Source: Pseudomonas serboccidentalis (GTDB lineage: Bacteria > Pseudomonadota > Gammaproteobacteria > Pseudomonadales > Pseudomonadaceae). From it: a DNA stretch of 64,000 nucleotides. Made by a program: the position numbers and the translations under genes. A model generated the notes under the pieces. That model had not been told where the DNA came from. It did not search any database and worked only from the letters and a program-made list of their open reading frames with translations. The stretch covers positions 5,760,704 to 5,824,703 of the forward strand of contig NZ_CP101655.1 of the NCBI RefSeq assembly GCF_028830055.1. The letters are read 5' to 3'. Positions within the stretch are counted from its first letter, which is position 1. Each line of letters starts with the position of its first letter. Positions 26,533 through 34,576 of the stretch are shown one piece after another.

Positions 26533-26859
26533 TTATTGTTTTACGAATTCCCCGGCCAGCCCTACAACATCGCCATCAAAGTTATTGCGTGAGCCAACCG
26601 CACGAACTTTCGAATAGTTGTGGTCCGGCGAGAACAATGTCCAGGACTGATAACCCGTGCCGTCATTGAGGGCCGTGAACGTGATGATCGTAGGCTGGCC
26701 GGTGCTGTTCTGGAAATGGTAATGCCCATAAGCGATGTCGTAGTTCACGCCGTTCTGGCTGAACTTGCCGCTGAAAGTGCCGTTGGAATCGTTGCCATCG
26801 GTAATTGTCAGTTTGGCGCCAGCGTTAGCGTTTACATAATTGCCATTAATGCTCGACAT
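26533..26859 (-). CDS. orphan beta-barrel-like protein, possibly avidin-like
   Basis: 108 aa, no signal peptide. The alternating, glycine- and asparagine-rich sequence (INGNYVNANAGAKLTITDG, NGTFSGKFSQNG) suggests antiparallel beta strands. The spacing of a first strand with L.I, then G.FSG.F, a W.L.S segment (SWTLFSP) and a closing G..F.K resembles avidin/streptavidin topology, but the biotin-binding tryptophans are not obvious. Function is therefore not assigned. Ribosome binding site AAAGGAA lies 8 nt before the ATG. Low GC, no homologue recognised. Confidence 0.65.
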   Translation of the reverse strand: MSSINGNYVNANAGAKLTITDGNDSNGTFSGKFSQNGVNYDIAYGHYHFQNSTGQPTIITFTALNDGTGYQSWTLFSPDHNYSKVRAVGSRNNFDGDVVGLAGEFVKQ

Positions 26860-27116
26860 AACGAGATTCCTTTATCGTTGGATAAGTGTCTTCCGATGAG
26901 AGCAAGTTTCCTCCTGGAAACTCACGACAGTCAGGATGGTTCGACATTCAAATATTGTCCACGCCACAAACTAACGAAATTGCAATAACCACTGTTCTGG
27001 TTACTCATAAGTTATTGCCAATCCGTCGAGCATTAATTCCATTTCTACTAATGACTCACGTTGGTCTGCTGCACGCCAATGGCGGGCAACATGATGCAGC
27101 GCCTTGAACGATCCAA

Positions 27117-29477
27117 TCAGAAGTCGTAGCGACCGGTCACACCGAGGGTGCGCGGGGTGCCGAGCAGGCCTTCGTAGCCGCCGTTGCCGCCGGTCCACAG
27201 GGTCGTGTAGTAGGTTTTGTCGAAGGCGTTTTTCAGCCACAGCGAGACGTCCCACTGCCCCTGGTTGAAGTCGCCGCGCAGGCCGGTGGAGACGTTGACC
27301 ACGGCGTAGCTCGGGATCTGCCCGTAGTCGGAATCCTCGACCGTGCCCACGGCTTTGGAACGGAACGCATAGCTGGCGGTGACGTAGGGTTCGAAGCCGT
27401 TGGCCAGATTCCATTTGTATTCGCCGTTGGCGTTGCCGATCCATTTCGAAGCGCCGACCACCTGATGACCGCTGAGGTCGCAAGAGGCCGGCGCGCCCGG
27501 TGCCTGGCTGACTTCCGGCGGGCACGGCGCATCTTTGTACGAGAGGTAGCTGACGTCGTTGTACGAGCCGTTGAAATTCAGGGTCAGGCCACGCAGCGGG
27601 ATCACCGTGCTTTCAAACTCGACGCCGCGTGAGCGCACGGAGCCGGCATTGGTCAGGTACTGCACGCGATTGACGTCGTCGTAGGCGTTGGTCTGGTAGG
27701 CGTTGACCTGGGTCCAGAACACGTTGGCGTTGAGCTGCAGACGGCGATCCCACAGGGTGCTTTTGAAGCCGAGTTCGGCGTTGTTGGCGCGCTCGGTGCC
27801 GATCAGCAGCGAGTCGGCGCCAGCGGTGGGCGCAGACCCCACCGCGAGGTTCACCCCACCGGATTTTTCGCCGTGGGACAGGGTGGCGTAGCCGAGCAGA
27901 TCATCGGTGATGCGATAGCTGAGGTTGAGCAACCCGGACGGGCTGGAGCTGTACTGATTGAGATCGCCGGAGTCGTAGGCACCGGTACGTCCGCGTCGAG
28001 CGGTGGCCGCTGCGCCGGTCACCGCAGCGCCACCGACTGGCGCATCGCGGGTGACCCAGGCGTTTTTCTCTTCATAGGTGCCGCGCACTCCGGCAGTGAA
28101 ATCCAGACGCTCGGTCAGGTGCCAGGTGCCTTGGGCGAACAGCGCGAAACTGTCGGTCTTGATATGGCCATTGCCGACGCTGCCGACATTGGCCAGGGCA
28201 CCGCGCGGCGTGCCATTCCAGATGTCGGCCTGCGGGCCGTAATAGGCGAAGGATTTGTTGTCCAGATCCGAGCCGAAGTAGTACGCGCCCACCACATAAT
28301 CGAAGAACTCGCCCTTGGGCGAAGCCAGACGGAATTCCTGCGAGTACTGTTTGTCTTCCACCGAGACGCCGGCGTTATAGGTCGCCGCCACGTTGAGGCC
28401 ATCATCGTTGGCCGGGGTGAAATTCCAGAAGCGGTAGGAGCTGATCGAGGTCAGGGTGAAATCGCTCGGCAACGTCCAGTTGGCCTCCACCGACGTGCCG
28501 CCCTGATGCACGGTGACGTGCTGGTCGTTGTCCAGATTGACCTTGCGGTGCGACCCGTTGACCAGTGTCGCGCCAGCGGCATTGGCTCGCGATTGATAGA
28601 GGTTGACGCCGTTGATAGTCGGCCCGGTGTTGTACAGCACGCGCGTGCCGGCGCTGGAGTCCTCTTCGTTGTAGTCGCCGATCCAGCGCAGATTGAAATC
28701 TTCGTTGGGCTTGAACAGCAACTGCGCACGGAAGCCATCGCGCGATCCGCCATTCAGGTCATGGCCGTTGTATTCGTTCTTGATGTCGCCGTCGCTGCGA
28801 GTGCGATAGGCCGAAAAGCGTCCGGCCAGTTGATCGTTGAGCGGCCCGGAAATGGTGCCCTTGGTCTGGAAATAACCGTCCTCGCCGACCGAGGTTTCGA
28901 TGCTGCGTTCCGGCGTGAAGGTCGGCGCGCGCGTGCTGATGTTGATCACCCCGGCGGTGGTGTTCTTGCCGAACAGCGTGCCCTGCGGCCCGCGCAGGAC
29001 TTCAAGCTGTTCGATGTCCATCAGGTCGAACACTGCCATCCCCGGACGGCCCAGGTACACGTTGTCGATGTACAGACCGACGCTGCCTTCCAGGCCGTCG
29101 CTGGCCGGGTTGTTGCCCAGGCCGCGAATCGACACGCTGGACTGGCGCGCGTGCATGTAGGCGACGTTGACGCTGGGCACCAGTTGCTGCAGATCCTGAA
29201 TCCGGTAGACCCGCTGCGTCTCCAGGGTCTGGCCGCTGACCACGCTCATCGGCGTCGGCACGTCTTGCGAACTTTCTTCGCGACGGCGGGTGGTGACGGT
29301 CACGGTTTCCAGTTGCGAACTGTTGGCCGTCGGTTTGCCCGCAGACACCGGCGGCGGGTTTTCAGCGTCGGCGGCGTAGCTGTGCGTCCAACTGGCGCTC
29401 CCTGCCAGCAACAGGGCCAGAAGCAGGCGTTTGAGCCGTCGTGGCGTTAAGGGTGACGCAAGGTTCAACGGACTCAT
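27117..29477 (-). CDS. sftP: TonB-dependent outer membrane receptor, SftP-like
   Basis: 786 aa. Signal peptide ending near SYAADA, a TonB box-like ETVTVTTRRR, plug domain at about residues 60-165 (PTPMSVVSGQTL, SVSIRGLGNNPASDG, LEVLRGPQGTLFGKNTTAGV) and a 22-strand barrel ending in the Phe-terminal YDF. It is divergent from a LysR regulator, the arrangement reported for sftP/sftR of P. putida S-313 in sulfate-ester use. The frame is open to 29510; ATG 29477 (CAGGAG upstream) starts the signal peptide. It is inferred to take up sulfate esters across the outer membrane, energised by the TonB-ExbBD genes at 23.8-25.8 kb. Confidence 0.85.
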   Translation of the reverse strand: MSPLNLASPLTPRRLKRLLLALLLAGSASWTHSYAADAENPPPVSAGKPTANSSQLETVTVTTRRREESSQDVPTPMSVVSGQTLETQRVYRIQDLQQLVPSVNVAYMHARQSSVSIRGLGNNPASDGLEGSVGLYIDNVYLGRPGMAVFDLMDIEQLEVLRGPQGTLFGKNTTAGVINISTRAPTFTPERSIETSVGEDGYFQTKGTISGPLNDQLAGRFSAYRTRSDGDIKNEYNGHDLNGGSRDGFRAQLLFKPNEDFNLRWIGDYNEEDSSAGTRVLYNTGPTINGVNLYQSRANAAGATLVNGSHRKVNLDNDQHVTVHQGGTSVEANWTLPSDFTLTSISSYRFWNFTPANDDGLNVAATYNAGVSVEDKQYSQEFRLASPKGEFFDYVVGAYYFGSDLDNKSFAYYGPQADIWNGTPRGALANVGSVGNGHIKTDSFALFAQGTWHLTERLDFTAGVRGTYEEKNAWVTRDAPVGGAAVTGAAATARRGRTGAYDSGDLNQYSSSPSGLLNLSYRITDDLLGYATLSHGEKSGGVNLAVGSAPTAGADSLLIGTERANNAELGFKSTLWDRRLQLNANVFWTQVNAYQTNAYDDVNRVQYLTNAGSVRSRGVEFESTVIPLRGLTLNFNGSYNDVSYLSYKDAPCPPEVSQAPGAPASCDLSGHQVVGASKWIGNANGEYKWNLANGFEPYVTASYAFRSKAVGTVEDSDYGQIPSYAVVNVSTGLRGDFNQGQWDVSLWLKNAFDKTYYTTLWTGGNGGYEGLLGTPRTLGVTGRYDF

Positions 29478-29521
29478 GGCGCGGCTCCTGGTCAAAAAAC
29501 ACACAGACATCTTCAGCGCTG

Positions 29522-29547
29522 CATATTCTTTTAAGTTATTTATTTAT
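29522..29547. promoter_or_regulatory. candidate sulfur-starvation element between sftP and sftR
   Basis: CATATTCTTTTAAGTTATTT then ATTTAT. Best match to the element at 6011. About 45 nt before sftP. Confidence 0.45.
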
Positions 29548-29602
29548 GGATTTACAAATATTTACTGCATAAGAGATTGCCTTTATAAGGAGTCGACCTA
29601 AT

Positions 29603-29620
29603 GCATATCCAATGCATTTC
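29603..29620. promoter_or_regulatory. candidate SftR operator
   Basis: GCATATCCAATGCATTTC, 23 nt before the sftR start. Related copies: GCATCCACTGCAT at 30683 and, on the minus strand, GCATCCAATGCATTC at 35756-35770. Confidence 0.45.
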
Positions 29621-29642
29621 CCGGATATTTTTTATGTGAAAA

Positions 29643-30587
29643 ATGCATATCGACTTGCGCCAGTTACGACACTTCATCGCCCTCGCCGAACAACGCAGCT
29701 TCGTCGCTGGCGCGCAGGTGGTGAACCTGTCGCAGTCGGCGTTCAGCCGCAGCATTCAGGCGCTGGAACACAGCGTCGGCTGTCAGTTGGTCGATCGCGG
29801 CCGCAAGGACCTGCCGCCGACCAAACAAGGCCAGGTGCTGCTCGAACATGCGCGACGGCTGGTCAGTGGCGCGCAGCAAATGGCCAACGAGATCAGCCAG
29901 TTCAATGGCCTGGAGGCCGGCGAGCTGCGTTTCGGCTGTGGGCCGGCGCCGGCAGCCGGATTGATCCCGCGAGCGATCGGCGCATTCATCGGGCGTTACC
30001 CGAAGGCGCGGGTGCAGTTTCAGGTCGATGACTGGCAGAGCCTGAGCAAACGCCTGCTCAGTGAAGAGTTCGAATTCTTCGTCGCCGACACTCGACACTT
30101 CGAGGCCGATCCGGATTACCTCACCCATCGATTGCGTCCGCGCAAATGGCATTTCTGTTGTCGTGCCGGGCATCCGCTGGCCACTGTTGAACGGGTCACC
30201 GCCGAGCAACTGATGAGTTATCCACTGGCGGTGAGCATCCGTCCGCCGAACCTGCGCAAGGTGATCGTCGACCTCAGCGGCCGCCCGGATTTCACACCCA
30301 ATGTGGAATGCGAAAACAGCTCGAGCCTGCTCAGTGTGGTACTGCGTTCGGAGGCGATCGGGATTGTTGGAGCGTACTCCGATGCGCTGCATCAGGCCAA
30401 GGGTGAGCTGGTGTGTTTGAAGATCGAGGGCCTGGCCGATGATCTGGAGGAGCTGTACACCCGCTACGGGATTGTCAGCCGCGCAGGGTATCGGTTGTCG
30501 CCGTTGGCGGAAGCGATGATTGAGCAGATCAAGGCGATTGATGTGGTGAAGGAAGAGATGTGTTCGCTGGAGAATTTTGCGGTCTGA
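29643..30587 (+). CDS. sftR: LysR-family regulator, SftR-like
   Basis: 314 aa. The N-terminal winged HTH (MHIDLRQLRHFIALAEQRSF landmark, then QSAFSRSIQALE) is followed by a LysR substrate-binding domain. It is divergent from the TonB receptor gene, with 165 nt between starts. In P. putida, SftR controls sulfate-ester genes and responds to sulfur supply; the same role is proposed here by position. It is closely similar to the second LysR gene at 33579 throughout (FGCGPAPA, EFFVAD.RHFEADP, SGRPDFTPNVE). Confidence 0.82.
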   Translation: MHIDLRQLRHFIALAEQRSFVAGAQVVNLSQSAFSRSIQALEHSVGCQLVDRGRKDLPPTKQGQVLLEHARRLVSGAQQMANEISQFNGLEAGELRFGCGPAPAAGLIPRAIGAFIGRYPKARVQFQVDDWQSLSKRLLSEEFEFFVADTRHFEADPDYLTHRLRPRKWHFCCRAGHPLATVERVTAEQLMSYPLAVSIRPPNLRKVIVDLSGRPDFTPNVECENSSSLLSVVLRSEAIGIVGAYSDALHQAKGELVCLKIEGLADDLEELYTRYGIVSRAGYRLSPLAEAMIEQIKAIDVVKEEMCSLENFAV

Positions 30588-30592
30588 TCAAC

Positions 30593-30665
30593 CGCTATCG
30601 CGAGCAGGCTCACTCCTACCATGGATCGCATTCCAATTGTAGGAGTGCGCCTGCTCGCGATAGCG
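30593..30665. repeat. REP pair, type B
   Basis: CGCTATCGCGAGCAGGCTCA and inverted GCGCCTGCTCGCGATAGCG around ATGGATCGCATTCCAATTG. Confidence 0.9.
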
Positions 30666-30682
30666 TCAGCCCAGGCGCCGAT

Positions 30683-30695
30683 GCATCCACTGCAT
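30683..30695. promoter_or_regulatory. candidate SftR operator before sulfatase
   Basis: GCATCCACTGCAT, one mismatch from the core GCATCCAATGCAT seen on the minus strand at 35758-35770, 83 nt before the sulfatase start. Confidence 0.4.
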
Positions 30696-30777
30696 AAAAC
30701 CCATTCCCCAAATGCACTTGCCGAACACCCCCGCCGAAAGCGAAAACCCTCACCTGTCTCTCTGACCGGTGAACCCC

Positions 30778-32394
30778 ATGTCCAAGCCGCCAAAACCCGT
30801 GCGCAACGTGCTGTACATCATGTGCGATCAGCTGCGTCGCGATTACCTGTCCTGCTACGGCCACCCGCATCTGCACACGCCGAACATCGATCGCCTGGCC
30901 GCCGCCGGCGTGCGCTTCAGCCGCGCCTACACCCAGGGCACGATCTGCGGGCCGTCGCGCATGTCGGCCTACACCGGGCGTTACGTCAGCAGCCATCAAG
31001 TGGCGTGGAACGCCGTGCCGCTGCCGCTGGAAGAACTGACCATCGGCGACTATCTGCGCCCCCACCGCATCCGCACCGCGCTGGTCGGCAAGACCCACGC
31101 CACGGCCAATGTCGATGCCCTGCAGCGCCTGGCGATCAACCCGGACAGCGCGCAAGCCGAGGTGCTCAACGAGGTCGGCTTCGAACCGTACTTTCGCCAC
31201 GACGGGATCTTTCCCGACGACCCGCTGTTCGACGACAAACGCGAATCCGCGCCCTACACCCATTACCTGCGCGAGCAGGGTTTCGACGGCCGCAACCCCT
31301 GGCACGACTGGGCTAACGCCGCCGAAGGCGAGAACGGGGAAATCCTCAGCGGCTGGCAGATGCGTCATGCGCATTTGCCAGCACGAATTCCCGAGCAATT
31401 TTCAGAGACTGTCTACACTACAAATCGAGCCATCGACTTCATCGGTGAGCAAGGTGACAAATCCTGGTGTTTGCACCTGTCCTACATCAAACCGCACTGG
31501 CCCTACATCGTACCGGCGCCATACCACACCCTGTACAGTACGAAATCGATTCTCGAACCGGTCCGCGCGACGCCCTCCGAAGCCAGTAAACACCCCGTAT
31601 ACACGGCGTTTCGCCAGCACGAGGAAAGCCTCAACTTCTCCCGTGATTCAGTACGATTGAATGTAATCCCCACCTACATGGGCCTGATCAAGCAAGTGGA
31701 TGATCAGCTCGGGCGGCTGTTCGATTTTCTGCAGAGCAACGGTCGTTGGGAGGACACGTTGATCGTGTTCACCAGCGATCACGGCGACTTTCTCGGCGAT
31801 CACTGGCTGGGCGAGAAGGAGTTTTTGCTGGAGCAAGCGGTGGGCGTGCCACTGATCGTGCGCGACCCGCGCGCGGCGGCGGACATCACCCGTGGCACGG
31901 TGGATGAGCGCCTGACAGAAACCATCGACGCATTGCCGACGTTTCTGCAGGCACTGGGCTTGCCGGGGGCCGAGCATCGGCTGGAGGGACGCTCGCTGAT
32001 CCCGCTGTTGCACGGTGAAAATCCTGACTGGCGCCACTATGCAATCAGCGAATACGACTACGCCTTCCAGGCCCCGGCACGCGAGCGACTTGGGCAGCCG
32101 ATCGACCGTTGCCGCATGACCATGGTGCGCAGCGAGCGCTGGAAATACCTGGCGTACGACGGCTTCCGGCCGCAGTTGTTTGACTTGTTGAATGATCCGC
32201 AGGAACTGCGCGATTTGGGTGAAGATCCGGCGTACGCGGCAGTGCGCGAGGAACACGCGGGGTATTTGTTTGAATGGCTGCGCGGGTTGAAGCGGCGGAC
32301 CACGATCAGTCATCAGGAGATTGATGTGCGCGGGCAGCGGTTTCGATATGGAGAGCCGGAGACCGAGAAGGTCGTTCAAATCGGCGTCTGGTGA
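30778..32394 (+). CDS. sulfatase / phosphonate monoester hydrolase family
   Basis: 538 aa, alkaline phosphatase superfamily with formylglycine nucleophile. The maturation motif is C57-GPSR, inside TQGTICGPSRMSAYTGR. The metal site includes D17 in IMCDQLRRDYLS and the SDHGD of FTSDHGDFLGDHWLGEKEF. Cys57 position and the DQ metal ligand match characterised rhizobial and Burkholderia phosphonate monoester hydrolases, which also cleave sulfate and sulfonate esters. There is no signal peptide, so it is cytoplasmic. A GTG at 30769 could add three residues. Its place between the sft genes and atsK suggests sulfate-ester cleavage in vivo. Confidence 0.87.
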   Translation: MSKPPKPVRNVLYIMCDQLRRDYLSCYGHPHLHTPNIDRLAAAGVRFSRAYTQGTICGPSRMSAYTGRYVSSHQVAWNAVPLPLEELTIGDYLRPHRIRTALVGKTHATANVDALQRLAINPDSAQAEVLNEVGFEPYFRHDGIFPDDPLFDDKRESAPYTHYLREQGFDGRNPWHDWANAAEGENGEILSGWQMRHAHLPARIPEQFSETVYTTNRAIDFIGEQGDKSWCLHLSYIKPHWPYIVPAPYHTLYSTKSILEPVRATPSEASKHPVYTAFRQHEESLNFSRDSVRLNVIPTYMGLIKQVDDQLGRLFDFLQSNGRWEDTLIVFTSDHGDFLGDHWLGEKEFLLEQAVGVPLIVRDPRAAADITRGTVDERLTETIDALPTFLQALGLPGAEHRLEGRSLIPLLHGENPDWRHYAISEYDYAFQAPARERLGQPIDRCRMTMVRSERWKYLAYDGFRPQLFDLLNDPQELRDLGEDPAYAAVREEHAGYLFEWLRGLKRRTTISHQEIDVRGQRFRYGEPETEKVVQIGVW

Positions 32395-32402
32395 AGAAAA
32401 AG

Positions 32403-32470
32403 GCTTCGCGAGCGGGCTCGCTCCCACATTTGGAATGCATTCCCCTGTGAGCGAGCCTGCTCGCGAAGAG
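32403..32470. repeat. REP pair, type B
   Basis: GCTTCGCGAGCGGGCTCGCT and inverted GAGCGAGCCTGCTCGCGAAG, between the convergent sulfatase and atsK genes. Confidence 0.9.
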
Positions 32471-32476
32471 GCCCGA

Positions 32477-33397
32477 TCAGACGCCGACGAGCTCGGCACC
32501 TTTAATCGTCTGACTACGTTGCCCCGAAGCCCCCACCGGCACCTCCCCCTTGAGCGTCACCCGGCGCACGATGCGGTCCTGAGTGCCGTAATCATCAATC
32601 GCATAGTGCTGGGTCGAACGGTTATCCCAGATCGCCACGTCACCCGCCTTCCAGCGCCAGCGCACAGTATTTTCCTGACGAATCACATGGCTCTGCAACA
32701 GGCCGAACAGGTGTGCCGAATCAGCCTGCGAATAGCCCTTGATGCGCTTGACGAAATGCCCCAGCAGCAAGCTCTTCTCGCCACTGATCGGATGCACGCG
32801 CACCACCGGGTGCTCGGTCTCGTAGACCGTCGAGGTGAAGACCTTGCGATAGCGCTCGAGCTTTTCCGCCGAGACGTCCGGCTTGGCCCCGGCGTAGTCG
32901 TATTCATTGCTGTGCACGGCGACCAGTTTGTCCGCCAACTCGCGCAGCTCCGTCGGCAGTTCGTTGTACGCGGTCGCGGTGTTGGCCCACAGGGTGTCAC
33001 CACCGAAGGCCGGGGCCACCACCGAGCGCAGGATCGAGGCTTTCGGGTAGGCGTCGACGAAGGTCACGTCGGTGTGCCAGGAGTTGGCGCGCTGGCCCTC
33101 GGCACCGTCCAGTTCCAGCAGATAACGTGTGCCCTCACGCACCGGCACGGTCGGATGCGCCACGGGTTCACCGAGCAGATGCGCGAAGGCTTCCTGACGC
33201 TGATCGTCGAGTTGAGTCTGCTCGCGGAAGAATACGACCTTGTACTGGATCAGCGCCTGCTGGATGGCTTCGACCGTGGCGGCGTCCAGTTCACCGGACA
33301 GGTGCACACCACGAATCTCGGCGCCGATACGACCGGCCACCGGATGGATTTCCAGCACGTGGACAGCGGGTTTTACAGCGAGTGCGGCATTGCTCAT
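32477..33397 (-). CDS. atsK: alkylsulfatase, TauD/AtsK-type dioxygenase
   Basis: 306 aa Fe(II)/2-oxoglutarate-dependent dioxygenase. The facial triad is His-Asp in SWHTDVTF (about residues 107-109) and a distal His in STQHYAIDDYG; the 2-oxoglutarate-binding Arg is in DRIVRRVTLKG. Length and sequence landmarks (LEIHPVAGRIGAEIRGVHL, DTLWANTATAY) agree with AtsK of P. putida S-313 (301 aa), which oxidises alkyl sulfates to aldehyde and sulfate. TauD itself is shorter. It is divergent from the LysR gene at 33579, and the intergenic region contains a GGAATAAGA element. Confidence 0.9.
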   Translation of the reverse strand: MSNAALAVKPAVHVLEIHPVAGRIGAEIRGVHLSGELDAATVEAIQQALIQYKVVFFREQTQLDDQRQEAFAHLLGEPVAHPTVPVREGTRYLLELDGAEGQRANSWHTDVTFVDAYPKASILRSVVAPAFGGDTLWANTATAYNELPTELRELADKLVAVHSNEYDYAGAKPDVSAEKLERYRKVFTSTVYETEHPVVRVHPISGEKSLLLGHFVKRIKGYSQADSAHLFGLLQSHVIRQENTVRWRWKAGDVAIWDNRSTQHYAIDDYGTQDRIVRRVTLKGEVPVGASGQRSQTIKGAELVGV

Positions 33398-33496
33398 GGG
33401 TAGACCCTCATCGACTGCTTGCGGTTGGACGGCAGCGAAACATCGCTCTATCTATATTCCATTTACATCTAATAGATATTCACATGCTTCGTTGAC

Positions 33497-33515
33497 GGAA
33501 TAAGAGCTTGCATTT
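33497..33515. promoter_or_regulatory. candidate sulfur-starvation element, atsK/lysR intergenic
   Basis: GGAATAAGAGCTTGCATTT, aligned with GGAATAAGAAGCTATTTG at 23591. About 100 nt upstream of atsK on one side and 64 nt from the LysR start on the other. Confidence 0.4.
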
Positions 33516-33578
33516 AAAACCTCAAGCAACCCTCGTCGCAAATGCCTTCGAGCTATTTTTAGGATGCCGGAAAAGCAT

Positions 33579-34499
33579 ATGGATCTTCGCCAGTTGCGTT
33601 ACTTCATCGCCCTCAACGAACACCGCAGTTTTGTCCGCGCGGCGGACGCGATGGGCATCACCCAGCCGGCATTCAGCCGCAGCATTCAAGGGCTGGAGCA
33701 AGAGTTCGGCTGCGTGCTGGTGGATCGTGGCAACAAGGATCTGCGCCCCACGCCCGAGGGCCAGGTGGTGCTGCAACACGCCCTGACCCTGGTCCAGGGC
33801 GCGGCGCTGCTCAGTGCCGAGGTGACGCAGATGACCAAGCTCGATGCCGGTGAACTGCACTTCGGTTGCGGCCCGGCGCCAGCGGTGAAACTGGTGCCGG
33901 ATGCGGTGGCGCAATTCATCAACGCGCACCCGAAAGTGCGCACCTGTTTTCAGGTGGATAACTGGGAAAAACTCAGCCGTGCGCTGAGCCGCGAAGAGAT
34001 CGAATTCTTCATCGCTGACATTCGCCATTTCGAGGCCGATCCGAACTTTCAGACCCAGGCGCTGACGCCCAAGCGCGGGGTGTTTTTCTGCCGCCCGGGG
34101 CACCCGTTGCTGGCCAAGGAAAGCCTCTCGACCAACGACATGTTCGACTACCCGCTGGCGACCACACTGATCCCGCCGGGGATCCGCAAACTGCTGGCGA
34201 ACCTCAGTGGCCGGATCGATTTTTCGCCGACCATCGAGACCGAGCATTTCCCGGCGCTGGTGAAGGTCGTGCTGCAATCGAATGCGATTGGCGTGGGCAC
34301 GGAAGAGGCGTTCGTCGAGGACATTGCCCAGGGTTCGCTGGCGCTGCTGCACTGGCGCAACCTGCCGCAGAATCTGGAGAGCATGAACGCGCGCTGCGGG
34401 ATTGTCAGTCGTACCGGATTCAGGCTGTCGCCGGCGGCGCGGGCGATGATCGAGACGTTGGTGGCGGTGGATAAACAGGAAGTCAGCATGGTCGTTTGA
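33579..34499 (+). CDS. LysR-family regulator, second SftR-like copy
   Basis: 306 aa. N-terminal HTH MDLRQLRYFIALNEHRSF and TQPAFSRSIQGLE, then a substrate-binding domain. The reading frame starts at 33564, but ATG 33579 matches the start of the paralogue at 29643 and the family N-terminus. It is divergent from atsK and therefore its likely regulator; it may also govern the atsR and atsBCA units to the right. Two related LysR proteins may split the response to different sulfate esters or cross-regulate. Confidence 0.83.
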   Translation: MDLRQLRYFIALNEHRSFVRAADAMGITQPAFSRSIQGLEQEFGCVLVDRGNKDLRPTPEGQVVLQHALTLVQGAALLSAEVTQMTKLDAGELHFGCGPAPAVKLVPDAVAQFINAHPKVRTCFQVDNWEKLSRALSREEIEFFIADIRHFEADPNFQTQALTPKRGVFFCRPGHPLLAKESLSTNDMFDYPLATTLIPPGIRKLLANLSGRIDFSPTIETEHFPALVKVVLQSNAIGVGTEEAFVEDIAQGSLALLHWRNLPQNLESMNARCGIVSRTGFRLSPAARAMIETLVAVDKQEVSMVV

Positions 34500-34574
34500 A
34501 GATCAAAAGATCGCAGCCTTCGGCAGCGCCTACATCAATCTATGCAGGCGCAGCCGAAAGCTGCGATCTTTTGC
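34500..34574. repeat. REP pair, type A
   Basis: AAAAGATCGCAGCCTTCGGC and inverted GCCGAAAGCTGCGATCTTTT. It separates the convergent LysR and atsR genes. Confidence 0.88.
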
Positions 34575-34576
34575 TT

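Noticed and set aside
27873..29450. 525-codon plus-strand frame opposite the TonB receptor
   Set aside because: Antisense shadow of a gene with clear plug and barrel motifs; no ribosome site or recognisable domain.
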